From Stagonosporopsis chrysanthemi (taxonomy: Eukaryota; Ascomycota; Dothideomycetes; Pleosporales; Didymellaceae), in contig JAFISE010000045.1 of NCBI GenBank assembly GCA_022560025.1, forward strand, positions 62,001-126,000: a DNA stretch of 64,000 bases, written 5' to 3'. Shown here in pieces: positions 45,006-56,124 of the stretch. Within the stretch, counting starts at the first letter, position 1, and every line of letters starts with the position of its first letter. Made by a program: the position numbers and the translations under genes. The notes beneath the pieces were generated by a model that searched no databases, was not told the DNA's origin, and saw only the letters and a program-made list of their open reading frames with translations.

Positions 45006-47552
45006 TATGATGTGTGGAATATTCGTCCCCTACTGCCGCTGGGAGGTGCGTGTGGGGGTGGGTTGCAGAGAGAGAGGCGTGTAGCCGTCTGTCTGCGTCG
45101 GTGCGGAGTCGGGCAATTTTCTAAACTACGACCACGCTGCTGGAGCTCGGCCTAGTGGGGAAATCAATCTCGATCGCGGCTTCTCTGGGAGGGAAGAAGC
45201 ACGGCAAAGCTGCAGTTGCAAAAACCACAAAATTGGCGGGGAGTAGATGGAGAGCTGACCGGTTGGGGCGTCCGGAAAGAGGAATTAGTAGATGGTGTGC
45301 AAAGTGGAGCCGGTGTACAATTCTCAGTACTCGAGCTTCCAGCTGAACCGTTCTGTTACGTGCCGGTGCCGGGAGGAAGCAGCAGCTGGTACAGAAGACG
45401 CTGACAAGCTACTCGCAAGCGAATGCAAGTATGTAGATAGACAGTGATGTGAGATCTTACTGTGGGAGGACAGCAAGAGGGTGAAGAATGGAAGGAAGCA
45501 GAGCAAGCGACGCAGGGCTGGGAAGCGTGTCTCTATTAAATTTTTGATCTGCCAGCAAAGCCCGCAAAGCACCGACATGGCCCCTTCGCCCATCACGGAA
45601 CACCCCAAGCTTCCCGAGCGAGCTGTTGAGGCCCGGGGCCCTGCCTATCACGAAGATGGCCTTAGCTCCAGACAAGACGTCGCCCACCCCTGTCCTCATT
45701 CTTCCGGCAGAGGGGCACAGTTGGCTCCGGCGCCGTCCAACTCCCGAGCGAACCTTCGAGCATCTTGTTGTAAAGCAACTGATTCATGGCACGGTGCGCA
45801 GGGCGAGCTTTGTGTCAAGAGTGTCGAGGAGCCCAAGGCGCCATCCGTTGGGATATATTCCGAATTAGTCCCTGGTTGCGAGCGCTGAGCGTCACCCCCA
45901 CGCCGATCCTTACAGTCCATTCAAAGATGCGGTTGAGCCCTCGCTATCTCTCAGCAGCAGCTCAGTGGTCTTGCGCTCGCCGCTGCTCCGCTCCCAAGCA
46001 AGCATTCTGCAGCGTCCCCCGCGTCCTCAACAACGCGTGCCTGCTCGTTATCGTCAGCGCACGCAACGCCTCGGTGCACACATAGATAGTCGCCTCGAGC
46101 CCTTCTCTCCTTGACGTGATGCTGTCCTTCGCACTTGTGTTCCAAAGCCTTGCCGTCAGCTTACACTCTCATTCACCAGGCGCCGTGGCAGGCGTACACT
46201 CGGCTCTCCAACATCCCGGAGGCTGACTCCTTGCCCAATCAGCGCCCAGTTTGTCCGCTTCGGAAGTGTCCTAAGACAGGCAATAAATCAATGTGTCTGC
46301 TATATTTGTACATGACGCTGAGAAGCCGTCGCGAACATTGTGCCGGTGTGGTGTCGGAGCCGGCGTCAGAGATGCTGATGGGTGCTGCCCTTGAGCGCCG
46401 CGTGCCTGCGCAACATGGCAGCCTTCAACAAACCCCTCCGTTGCTCAACAACACCACATACGTCAGATAAGCAGCTGCAGCTAGGTAGTTCCGACCTGCA
46501 TTCCGAGCGTACCGACGCAGACACGGGGCAGCCCAGGGTCAACAAGCCTTGGGGGTGGGCGGTCCGGTCCGCTGCATGTGCCTTTCACATGTCAGGCAAA
46601 ATCGTACGATTTTCGACCTACCCCAGGTCTTGGACCGCCGCAACACCACGATAGGCTACCCTGGAAGTCGACTGTGCGCCGAACGGGCCCTGAGTTTATT
46701 TCGACGTCTCTTGAGGTCGTTGCGGTTGCCTGAACACTCGATGGGATTGCAGTGAATGCAGGACTATTCGATCCGTGCACATGTGTACGCATCACACCTC
46801 GTTCGGCAGAATTGTCGGCGATGCTGCCGAGGCCTTTCTATGAGCAGTCCTATCGTGAATCGACGGCTGTATATGGGAGCTGCATACCGCTCGCTCTCTG
46901 CGTTGCGATGGAGTTGGAGTGTGGCTGTAAAAATCGGTTTGCTGTCATTTGCATGTGAAAGTGGCCCCTGTCTGGCTCCACTGGCAGTCACGTCGCAACA
47001 GACGTGTCTTGAGCTCCCAAAGTAGCCTGTGAACATGTCAACATCATTCTGGTGCTGAGGTGCTTGGAACTCATGCAGAAATATGAGATGTCTAACTTGC
47101 GTGGTCTATGTACCATGTCACTCTCTGCTGGGCGTTGTCAAGCATGGTAAGAGCGTGGTCGCGAGAAGTGGGCACACCAAAAGGAAGAGCTGTGTGCGAA
47201 CTCATGAGCTCCCAGGGCTGACGACGCTAAAGCAGACACGCTTTGGTAAGAAGTACCGACGCACTTTGATCCAGAAAGTGCACAACATAGTATCGTTGTC
47301 GGCGTGCTGCGCAGTATTTGCAGCAGTAATATAACGTGTATTTGAACAAAGGGGATGGTATTGGTATCTAGCTGATATGTATTTGCCATGTTTCAGCACA
47401 TGGCTTGCTCTGCCCTGCATTCGCGCTCCTGACGCTATACACAAGTGCCACCCAGCGACACCGGTACCTGCATTACGCCCGACGCTCCAACGCCAAATCC
47501 GTGCTAGTGCTATGCTGTAAACACTCCCCATCTGATGGTGAATTATACAAGC
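45006..47552. other. 2.5-kb region between the ACC1 start and the nudE end
   Basis: ACC1 promoter and leader, then sequence with only weak frames (135 codons at 45481-45888). No gene, repeat or RNA was recognised. Confidence 0.45.
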
Positions 47553-49494
47553 CTAGTAGGTCTCCTCCTCGTACGTTGACATCTTACGTGGACGCACAGG
47601 TGGTCCGCCATAGTCCATACTGGCGCTGATCCTCCTTCCTACACTTGTCCTTCTGGGCAGCCCACTGCCCGGTGTTGGGATGCCAGTCCTTTCCATGGTC
47701 GAACGTCGCCCAATGGGCGTCTTGATCTCACTCTCTTCACCATCATCGCTGCCAGTGTCGCTACGCGAGGCGTTCTTAGACTGGATGTAGGCGTAATCAC
47801 TTGGGTGTCTATTCAGGGACTGGCGGCCAAACTGTCGTCCCTCGTGGAGATGCAGAATCGGAGGGGGGGCCTTTCCTATTCGGCCGCTCATCGACGCTGA
47901 CGAGTAATGTCCCAGTGGGTTTCTGTTGTTGGGCGTTCGTGTGCTTGGAGTGCGCGTTCCAGGCGTTCGCGTGCCAGGCGTGCGTGTCGTATTGCTTCTG
48001 GTCACCGGGCTGGGCCGACCCAGTGTCTTAGGGAGCTGTGGCGTGGACGACATGGAAGCTCGGCTGCTGGGACGACTCGTGCTGGCATTGGAGGGCACAC
48101 CGAACGATAGCCGGCCTTTGCTGACTGGGGCGGGCATTTCTCCGATAGATGAGGCTGATGTGGATGTTTGAGATGCGCGTTTCCTGACTGAAACCGACGT
48201 AGGCAGGTAATTGCTTGACGCGCTCGGCCCTCGAGGGCTGGCTCGAGGGGGCGTGGCCAAGGGCGCAGGCAGCTTTGAGCGGGCCGAGTGTACTCGCTCC
48301 TCAAGCTTCTGCATCTTACCAATCAACCCCCGAATTTGGTACAGAGAGCCAGACCTAGGCAGACCAGGTGCCGATGCATTGCCTCCAATGCTGGGCCGAG
48401 AAGGTCGTTGTCCGGGTACAGCGCTGGGAGGGCGCATGACCGACGGCGTGCGTCGACAGCCAGCGGCCGCACCTGCAGCGGGTATTCCAGAGACACTTGG
48501 TCCTCGTGTATGCCGCGGTCGAGAGAAAACACCAGCTCTGGGCGTAGCAGCCGGGTCACGCGATGCTATCGATGCTTTCCTCGTAGGCAGAGGGGCCATG
48601 AATGGGATTGGTCGTATCGCGAGGGGCGCATCAGACAGTGGCGGGGAGGGCGGAGTCGAGTCTGGATGCGGAGCGTCTGTCTGCATGTACGGCGGCGTAG
48701 ATGCAGCCGTTGGCGAAGAAAGATTGGTGTTGGTGGTCGAAGCCTCTGACATGGGCGAGCGTGGCCGCAGTGTCGAGGAGTCCTTCGCCAGGTGGTTGGA
48801 AACGGTGCGCTGGTGGTGTTTCTCGATGGTCGCCTCTGCCAGGCGCAGCTTCTCTTGCGTGATCTCAGACTCAATCTTCAGGTCAGATAACTCGTCGCGC
48901 AGTCGCTGGGTCTCGATGCGCAGGGCTTCTCGCTCTCGCTCTCCAATCTTGATCTCCTCCTCGAGCATGACTTCGCGCTCGATTGCCACGTTGTACTTTG
49001 TCTCGACGTCCTCCAGCGACGACGTCTGATTGCGAGTCTGGCGCTCAAAGTCGTCGTTCTGCACCTCGACGTCGCGGAGCTTGAGCTGCAGGGTGCGCTG
49101 TCCATCGCGCAGACTGGTGATCTCTTTCTGCAGGATGTTTTGCGCACTGTTGGCCTCAGTCTTGCTCTGCTTGTACTTTGTCTGCAGATGCTGGTCAGTG
49201 CCACGTCCCTGAGCCGTAGTGTGACGGCTGTCGGGGCCCTGGTAGACGTACCTTCCACTCCTCGGCCTCAAACCCCAGCCGCTCTACCTTTTCCTGCAAC
49301 TTGCGCTCTCGCTTCTCGCTCTCTTCGACATCGCGCTCGAGCTCGGCCTCGAGCTCCTTGCTGGACGACTGGAACTCCTGCAGCTCCGCATCGAGCGTCT
49401 CGTAGGCCGTCTTGTAGTAGTCCAGCTCCTCCTGTAGGCTGCCGAAGCCATTGCTCCGGCGCGGAGGAGAGGACGGCGTCTCAGCTCCCACCAT
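47553..49494 (-). CDS. nudE: Nuclear distribution protein NudE (dynein/LIS1 cofactor)
   Basis: There are two exons, 49494-49252 and 49181-47553. The intron runs from GTACGT to CTGCAG, passing over a nearer AG too close to the CACTGACC branch. The product is 623 aa. Residues of about 15-200 form a coiled coil with LQEELDYYKTAYETLDAELQ, then EEWK joined to TKYKQSKTEANSAQN, LQLKLRDVEVQNDDFERQ and MLEEEIKIGEREREALRIET, the conserved NudE/Ndel1 segment that binds LIS1 (NudF) and dynein. The remainder is Ser/Pro/Arg-rich and basic, and includes a TRTPG pentapeptide repeat near 47930-47985. Role: nuclear migration and dynein regulation at microtubule ends. The C-terminal half is low-complexity, as usual in fungi. 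Confidence 0.94.
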
Positions 49495-50309
49495 GGCGGC
49501 CGCACGGGGGGCGTCGTCGATCGCAGCGGCGTTTCAGGAGAGAGCGCGCAGCGATGGCTGGGCGGGGCGGTGAAACTGGCGGCCTCGTCGAGTCGCCGGA
49601 GTGATTGGTGCGCTCAGTCTGGCACTGCGCGCAGCGAGAGAGGTGACGTGGGTGAGCTGCGGGGTCGTCGTGGTCGCTCCTGCGTCTTCTGCTGTCCAGG
49701 TGTTGACCGTTTCAGCAGCGAATCGGCGTGTTGTGTTGACAATCGCGCGCCGTTGCCAGCTGCAAAACTTCCCGGCCTCTCTTCCCGGTCGCAGCGTCGC
49801 GGCAAGTGTGCGGTCCCTGTCCCTGTGCAGATTAGTAGTTAGTAGTTGTCAGTCGCACCCAGCAGCGCCGCGGGCGGGGTGTGTGTTGGCACAGCGGTGA
49901 TGTTCGAGAGGGCTGCGCTGTTGTCCCCACGACCGTGCCCGCGTGCGGCTCCATGGACGGGGGCTGGTAACATCACACGGGCTGGGCTGGCGAGCTGGCC
50001 GCAAACGTTATCGCTATCTGCGCCTCGGCTCCTCACTGGCAAACATACATACAGAGCTCACAGTCCTGATGCCTGCGCTGAAACTCTGCACTGTGTCTCG
50101 CTCTCAGTATGCTCCCGTGCGACACCGCCTCGCAAGACACCACATCCTGGCTGTCCATGACCGCCAGTTTGGGCATCACATGCGCTTTTCAACGTTGGGC
50201 TGTCATGGGATCCCAAGCACCTCGATGAAATTATCACATGTGAAGAAAAGGGAAATCGAATACACCCGGGTATATGTACAATCTGCTGCCATCCGTCCTG
50301 CGGTCAGGA
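49495..50309 (-). promoter_or_regulatory. nudE upstream region
   Basis: 815 bp between the nudE start and the stop of the carrier gene on the same strand; it must hold the nudE promoter and the carrier gene's 3' end. Nothing else was recognised. Confidence 0.45.
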
Positions 50310-52176
50310 TTACTCCTTCTTGCCATATGTGTCTGCAATGTCCCTTGATTGCTCTTGAGCACTGTTCGCGATCTCCTTGCCCTTCTCCACCAGCGCATCC
50401 GACCGCGATCCAGTGACCGCGGCTTGCTGCGCCCTGGATGTGCTTGAGTCCGCTGCCTGGGTGTATTTGTTGTAGACCTCGCTGGATTTGCCACGTGCTA
50501 TCGAAGAGGCTGAGTCTACTGACTCAGTCGCCTTTGCGTACGAGCCACTAGCTGAGTCCTGGGCCGTCAGAGTCGCGGACCGTGCTGCATCGCTGGCCTG
50601 TCCTTGCACCGTCGCCGAGACCGCTTGAGCTGTGTCTGTTGCCTTGTTGTAGGCCCCGCTTGCTTGCTCTTGTGCAGCTGATGATACTGTTTGAGCGGTC
50701 TCAGCAGCCCTTGCATATGCTCCACTGGCTTGCTCCGTTCCAGCTTCTGCAAGGCTTTGTGCTTGCTGCGAACTGCTGCGAACTGCTTCCTGGACGGTGG
50801 AAGTAGCAGACTGCGCAGCTTCGGTAGCCTTGTTGTAGACCTCGCCAGCCTGCCCCTTCCCGCTCTCGTATAGACTCTGGGCCTGCTGGGATCCCTGAGC
50901 CACTGCATGTTGGACTTTATCGGCTGCTTGCTCAGCAACCTCCACGCTCTTCGTGTAGACGTCGCCAACTCGCTCCTTGCTCTCCTCTATGCTATCTGCT
51001 GCCATCTGTTTGAGCTCTTCCTGGCTAGGAAACTTCTCCATCGAGCGCAGAACTGCATAGTAGAGATTGATGATGGCGGCATGAATCCGCTCCTTCATCA
51101 GCATAGTGATACCATGCGAGAAGAAGCCCTTCAAGACTTCCCCACCAAGACCCTGATACAAGCCAGAGAAGCCCTCGGTTTGTGCAATACGCAATATGGT
51201 GGCAAACACTGTACGCTGTCTGGCGCGAACGGCTTTCGATCTCAATGGCTGCTCTGCTTTTTCGAACTCTGACGTTTCACCAATGGTCTCGCTAGGCTTC
51301 TGAGATGAGACCTGAGCGCGCGTCTTAGCTAGCTGGAACGGGTAGGTGAGTGTCGAGGCCAGCGCCTTGCTTGTAGCGGCAATAAGGAACGTGATGCGCG
51401 CACCAGGATCGTCTCGCCTGTCTTTCGCGACGACCAGCCGCAGCAGAACCTTGTGCAGAAGCATGGTCAGGGACGGGTTAAGTGTCAATATCAGGCTGGC
51501 CGAGTAGCCGGACCAAAAGCCCTGCAGGCCCTTCTCCCTCATGATCTCATCTGCAATGTCTCGAGTGCTCGATGCTGGAGGCTTGCCAGTGGTTCCATCA
51601 AGAGCAGTCATCGCTGCTGTTTGTTTCCGAGTAACGATGTTCTGTATGGGCGTTGTACAGAACTTAGAGAAGGCACCAGCGACAACACCCACGCCAATCT
51701 CCTCCAGCGCACCCAGACGCTTCCGCCCACCATCTGCGGCCAGGCGGCTCTGCCTCACGTATGAATATGCAAGGAAGAACAGGAAGCTGTCTGTGACACC
51801 CTTGAACACCTCATGCGGCACGCCGTTGTAGAAAGCTGACAGTCCTCCCTCACGAACATAAATCTTCTCTATGGCGTCGAGGATGCCGTCATATCTCGGC
51901 CGCTCGTTCTCGCCTTGGAGTTGTTTCTGCACCTGGAGACGCGCAACGACGAGGTCGAGAGGGTACGTGATCAGCTTCGAGACGGCCGTTCCGAGGGCGC
52001 CAGAGGTTGCGTGGCCCAGGGCTGGCAGGGCAGGACCAATTGTGCTGGGCTTTGTCGCTTGCTCGTGTGTGAGATGGTACAAGGAGAAGGCATCCTGCGC
52101 ACGTTAGCTGCGCTCTGATGCTGAACAGCGCGAAACCTACCAGCTGCGAGTTGTAGATATATGTGTAGCTGCTCAT
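50310..52176 (-). CDS. Mitochondrial-carrier-family protein (peroxisomal PMP47/ANT1-like) with an amphipathic-repeat tail
   Basis: There are two exons, 52176-52141 (12 codons) and 52094-50310; donor GTAGGT, branch GCTAACG; 606 aa. Three carrier repeats are visible by their signature P-x-[DEQ]-x-x-x-x-[KR] turns: PLDLVVARLQ (about 57), PIQNIVTRKQ (about 161) and PFQLAKTRAQ (about 264). The carrier domain therefore covers about 30-360. The start, SLYHLTHEQ, and overall pattern recall peroxisomal adenine-nucleotide carriers. Residues of about 389-570 are unusual: two 40-residue repeats (GxVYxKxxEAAQ...SQQAQSL) followed by four 22-residue repeats and a shorter one, Ala/Gln/Ser-rich and low in hydrophobic residues. 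Such tails resemble LEA/apolipoprotein-type helices. Substrate and location are inferred, not shown. Confidence 0.87.
50420..50966 (-). repeat. Coding repeats of 40 and 22 residues in the carrier tail
   Basis: Units begin with (S/G)-(G/E/D)-x-Y-x-(K/R). Two units are 40 residues long, then 22-residue units start SGAYARAAETAQ, SGAYNKATDTAQ, SGSYAKATESVD and SEVYNKYTQAAD; one 15-residue unit (SDAARSATLTAQDSA) interrupts them. Confidence 0.85.
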
Positions 52177-53761
52177 CTTGGCGGCGCTGACGGTGTCGAT
52201 AGACCAACAGCAGTTTCTTCAGGTTCGAGAGCGAACTGAGGGAGTCGCACTTCCAGACAAGGATCGATAAACGCGGGGAAAGCTCTCATGATGGCTTCCA
52301 TGGGGATGGATCCGCCTAGCAAGACGTCATCCTGAAGGTGGTTGGACGTAGCTCGAGTAGCCGAGCCGAGGTGTGGACAAGCTGAAAATTATTAGCGCTT
52401 GTGAAGAGTCGACCACCATCACCATCGTCACGATCATCATAAGGCGGTCGCCGAGCGAGACCTGCCTTCGTACCATCGCTGATACTGTCCATTGTGCTCG
52501 AGGTATCATTGACAATCTGCTGCACGTGGGAGAGCATCCATGATGCGTCGCAGCAGCCACATCACGACACGGCGACGAGCACGACGCGACCGCACCCGTT
52601 CAGAGTGCACGAACGAATAAGAACGTAGAAAACGGAGCACTCAAAGCAACTGCGAGAGCCTTCTGGCTATGACCGCTGTTGAAAGTATCCTCCAACACGA
52701 AAGCTTGCCAGGAATTGGGATTCATCGAGGCAGACTCATCTCATTGAGGAGGAAGTTGCGACTCTCAGCGCTGGCCACATTCACACTTCGTGATTGCATG
52801 ATAGCTGCGCACGTGTTCCAGCCAAAGCAGAGCGGGATGCCGCTTGCATTGACGAACATGCATCTGCGTATTGCTGCCTCAGGCCAAGATGGCACCATGA
52901 GGCAACCCGACCACAGCATGACGCCTAGCTGCTCCGCCGCTCGTCGTGAACGCCGTCGAGTCGACAAGTATCATGTATAGCTGTCTCCAGCAAACAGTAA
53001 AACCGTCTTGTTCTAGCGGACCGATTCGGTCTATGCTATGCGCTTCAGCCAAGAGTTCTCGACATGCGGAGCATTTGTGAAACCATCCTCCCGTCGTCAA
53101 ACCAAAGCATCAACGTTGCCCACGACATCTGTCTCCGCTTGTCCCGCCGTCAATGCTCAGTCTCCTCAATCTGGATGTTCCAAGCCAAGACCGGCAATCC
53201 TGGCGTTGAAACGTGCGCTCTCCTCCCATTGAGTGTCGGCCCCAGCGCTGATCATGTTAACTCTCCACCCCCATTGAATCGAACAACGTCCGAAACACAG
53301 AAACGCCAGGTTTTGGGCGTCCCGCTGCCTATCGCTCTCAAACGTCCTTGGCGCATACGTACAGTACCAAGCTTTCTGTGCAGGCACTTGCAAAGCCAAG
53401 ATTTCACTTTGATCGATCTAACATACCGATCTGCACCTGCAGGGCATCTGTCAGCTTGAGACTCCCACGAGTAGACAACCATGGACGGCTTGGCGATCGC
53501 ATCGTGTTTCGTGCTGTGTGCATCGCGCTGTAAACAGATAGGTATAAAGACGGTTGACCACGACGTCCTCAGTTGACCATCATCAGCATCACTCACTTCC
53601 TCTTCATTTCTTCTTCCACAACCTTTTTTGTGCGAACATTCACTTCAGCTCTGTGCTAGTCACGATCTTTTGTTCTTCAAGCCTCTCATTTGCTGTGCAA
53701 ATACTTTCTCCTTCTTTAAAGTTTTGCTCACTCTGACCCAAAAGATCTTCACTTAAACACC
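52177..53761. promoter_or_regulatory. Intergenic region with the pectate-lyase promoter
   Basis: No gene is supported. The right end looks like a regulated-gene promoter: TATAAA at 53543-53548, then a pyrimidine-rich leader of about 180 bp with CTTCCTCTTC-type runs before the ATG at 53762. Confidence 0.55.
53543..53548 (+). promoter_or_regulatory. Probable TATA box of the PL3 gene
   Basis: TATAAA in the context GGTATAAAGACGG, 219 bp upstream of the ATG and just before the pyrimidine-rich leader. Confidence 0.5.
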
Positions 53762-55336
53762 ATGCGCTTCAGTCTTGCAACCGTCGCCACTGCGGCACTC
53801 ATCCTTTCGGCCTCCGCCGCTCCTCACAGGGGCATTGGCAAAGGTCGCAACAACACTGACACCGAAGAACGGGGCGGCAAGGGCTCCGGTCGAGGCCGCT
53901 ACAACCATGACGAGTTCCCGTCTGGCGCCTTTGGCTCCCGCGGGATGGCTGCTCCCACTGGCAGCCCTGCCATGACTGGCGCACCCGATGCCCTTCCTAC
54001 TCCTGATGCTGATCTGAGCACCGTATCTTTTGCACTGCCTTCTCCCGGAAGCAAATTTGTTGGCGTCTCCAAGGCCAAGTCGTCCGACTCCAAGTCAAAG
54101 GATGAGTCGAGCAGCTCAAGCGAATCTAGCGAGTCCTCCGGAGACAGCAAGGAGAAAGAGAGCAGCTCCGGCGACAAGGAGGCAAGCAGTGGAGACGAGA
54201 GCTCCTCGGGCGGCTCCAGCTCTGGCGACAAAGAGACTTCCTCTGGCTCTGGCGACAAAGAGACTTCCTCTGGCTCTGGCGACAAAGAAACCTCATCTGG
54301 CTCTGGCGACGAGTCGTCATCAGGCAGTGGTGATGAGTCTTCCTCAGGCTCCGGCTCCAGCGGTGGTGATGAGGAGTCCTCTTCAGGATCCGGTGGTGAA
54401 TCTTCTTCGGGATCTGGCGGCGAGTCTTCTTCAGGATCAGGTGATGAGACCTCTTCCGGCTCTGGCGGCGAATCTTCCTCAGGATCTGGCGGCGAGTCTT
54501 CCTCTGGCTCTGGTTCCGGCTCAGGTGATGAGCCTTCTTCTGGTTCCGGTTCCGGCTCCAGCGGCGGTGACGAGGCCCCTGCAGGATCTGGCGATGAGGA
54601 GGCCGGCTCCGGCTCTGGTGGCAGCTCGGGCGGCAGCTCCAACACTACTACTCCCAGCACCGGCGGCGGTGCAACCGGCACCTTCCCCACTGCAGCAGGC
54701 GAATCCACTCTCTCAGCACCCATGGAGGTCACCGACTTCGATGGCGGCATGGTGAAGTTCGACCGTGGCGTGTCCTGCTCCAGCGGTGAAGGCGGCGAAG
54801 CCGACGCTGTCTTCATTGTCGCTGATGGAGGAAGCCTGGCCAATGTCGTTATAGGTTCAAATCAGATAGAAGGTGTGCACTGCCTCGGTGCCTGCACTAT
54901 CACCAACGTCTGGTGGGAGGCAGTCTGCGAGGACGCTCTCACCTTCAAAGGCGACGGCGCTGGTACCGTCTCTGGCGGCGGTGCCAAGGGTGCAGCGGAC
55001 AAGGTCATTCAGCACAACGGTGTCGGCACAATCACCATCTCCGACTTCACTGTCGATGACTTTGGCAAGCTGTACCGCTCATGCGGCAACTGCAAGACTC
55101 AAGGTGAACGCCACGTCAAGCTCAGCGGCATCAGGGCTTCCGGCGGCTCGGCTGGCCTCGTCGGCATCAACTCCAACTTCGGTGACACTGCTACCATCAC
55201 CAACTCGTGCATCACTGGCACATCGATCATCTGCCAGGAGTTCGAGGGCACTTCGCCTGGAAACGAGCCCAAGGAGATCAGCGCCGGCCCCAGTGCAGCC
55301 TGCATCTACACTGAGGCGGATGTCAACGCCTGCTGA
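53762..55336 (+). CDS. Secreted pectate lyase, PL3 family, with a long Ser/Gly/Glu linker
   Basis: Single exon, 524 aa. Residues 1-20 are a signal peptide (MRFSLATVATAALILSASAA). A basic segment (RGIGKGRNN) and Pro/Gly-rich part follow. Residues of about 103-302 are almost only Ser, Gly, Asp and Glu, with repeats such as GSGDKETSS and GSGGESSS. The C-terminal 220 residues are a PL3 domain: FDGGMVKFDRG, FIVADGGSLANVVIGSNQ, IEGVHCLGACTITNVWWEAV, CEDALTFKGDG, VIQHNGVGTITISDF, YRSCGNCKTQGERHV and a Cys-rich end. It cleaves de-esterified polygalacturonate by beta-elimination, using Ca2+. PL3 proteins are usually about 240 aa; the extension more than doubles this one. A TATA box and pyrimidine-rich leader precede it. 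Confidence 0.92.
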   Translation: MRFSLATVATAALILSASAAPHRGIGKGRNNTDTEERGGKGSGRGRYNHDEFPSGAFGSRGMAAPTGSPAMTGAPDALPTPDADLSTVSFALPSPGSKFVGVSKAKSSDSKSKDESSSSSESSESSGDSKEKESSSGDKEASSGDESSSGGSSSGDKETSSGSGDKETSSGSGDKETSSGSGDESSSGSGDESSSGSGSSGGDEESSSGSGGESSSGSGGESSSGSGDETSSGSGGESSSGSGGESSSGSGSGSGDEPSSGSGSGSSGGDEAPAGSGDEEAGSGSGGSSGGSSNTTTPSTGGGATGTFPTAAGESTLSAPMEVTDFDGGMVKFDRGVSCSSGEGGEADAVFIVADGGSLANVVIGSNQIEGVHCLGACTITNVWWEAVCEDALTFKGDGAGTVSGGGAKGAADKVIQHNGVGTITISDFTVDDFGKLYRSCGNCKTQGERHVKLSGIRASGGSAGLVGINSNFGDTATITNSCITGTSIICQEFEGTSPGNEPKEISAGPSAACIYTEADVNAC

Positions 55337-55882
55337 GGACTTGGCTAGTTTATGGATGAGAGGATTGAGGTTGAACTGACAGGAGCTTGATGACTGTAGC
55401 AATGATTGAGTCGAATTCGGGCTGATATGTGGTGGAGTGTTGTACATACTTTCTTTTACTGATGCTGGTATCAGCATCAATGCCATTGATGATCAACCGA
55501 ACATTTGTCTTTACGAGTGTGACTGTCCCTTAACAAAAGTCTCTATGTTATCAACATTATTGCTTTCCTCGACCATTGGTTTGAGGGCCAGTGAGAATTT
55601 GTGGTTGCTAAACGAGGAAACTGGGAACGTCAGACTGGCCGCCTTGAGTGTGGAAGACGAGTTACAGTGGGTCAAATTGGGACTCTACATAGCTTTCATC
55701 CAGCTGGCCTGGGCCGGAGCAACAGCAGTCCATGTCTTCAATTGCGAAGGCAAAGAACGACAGCAGCAGCACAAGCGTCATTACTTGGCAAACATTTGGC
55801 TGACGCAGGATCTAGAACAGGCCTATCAGCATTCGGTGCCTTCAAAAGCCATCGTACCTTCTGCAGAAGCGTGCAGTACACT

Positions 55883-55912
55883 ACGAAGAAGCTCGTTTCT
55901 TTTGGCCGATCG
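55883..55912 (+). repeat. Dispersed 30-bp repeat, copy B
   Basis: Matches copy A at 26 of 30 positions; same orientation as A. Confidence 0.75.
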
Positions 55913-56094
55913 GGGTGACATGCCACCCTTACTGAATCCTCTGTGCGCGCTACAATTCTCGTAGGATACACTTCAGATTTAGCTTTAGCAGCGTAGAGAA
56001 AAGAGAGCAGTTAACACTATATGTCTGCGCAAGAAGATTTAACGAACGTTTTGTGGGGGCTGTAGCCAACTTAGGAATCTAAGGTCCCCACCAG

Positions 56095-56124
56095 CGATCG
56101 CTCAAAACAAACGAGCTTCTTCGT
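56095..56124 (-). repeat. Dispersed 30-bp repeat, copy C
   Basis: On the minus strand it matches copy A at 27 of 30 positions and lies inverted to copy B. Read in one frame, copies A and C give TKKLNSFERSFLGAID and TKKLVCFERSLVGTLD, so similarity extends slightly past the core. Confidence 0.75.

Noticed and set aside
43980..45155. Long plus-strand frames opposite ACC1 (391 codons here, others at 38440-39195 and 42036-42656)
   Set aside because: They are antisense shadows of a strongly recognised, conserved coding sequence in GC-rich DNA.
53899..54843. 314-codon minus-strand frame opposite the pectate lyase
   Set aside because: It mirrors the Ser/Gly codon repeats of the PL3 linker and gives only Pro/Glu/Ser repeats; there is no independent evidence.
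55437..55964. 175-codon frame downstream of the pectate lyase
   Set aside because: It lacks an ATG at its start, covers a repeat copy and matches nothing known.
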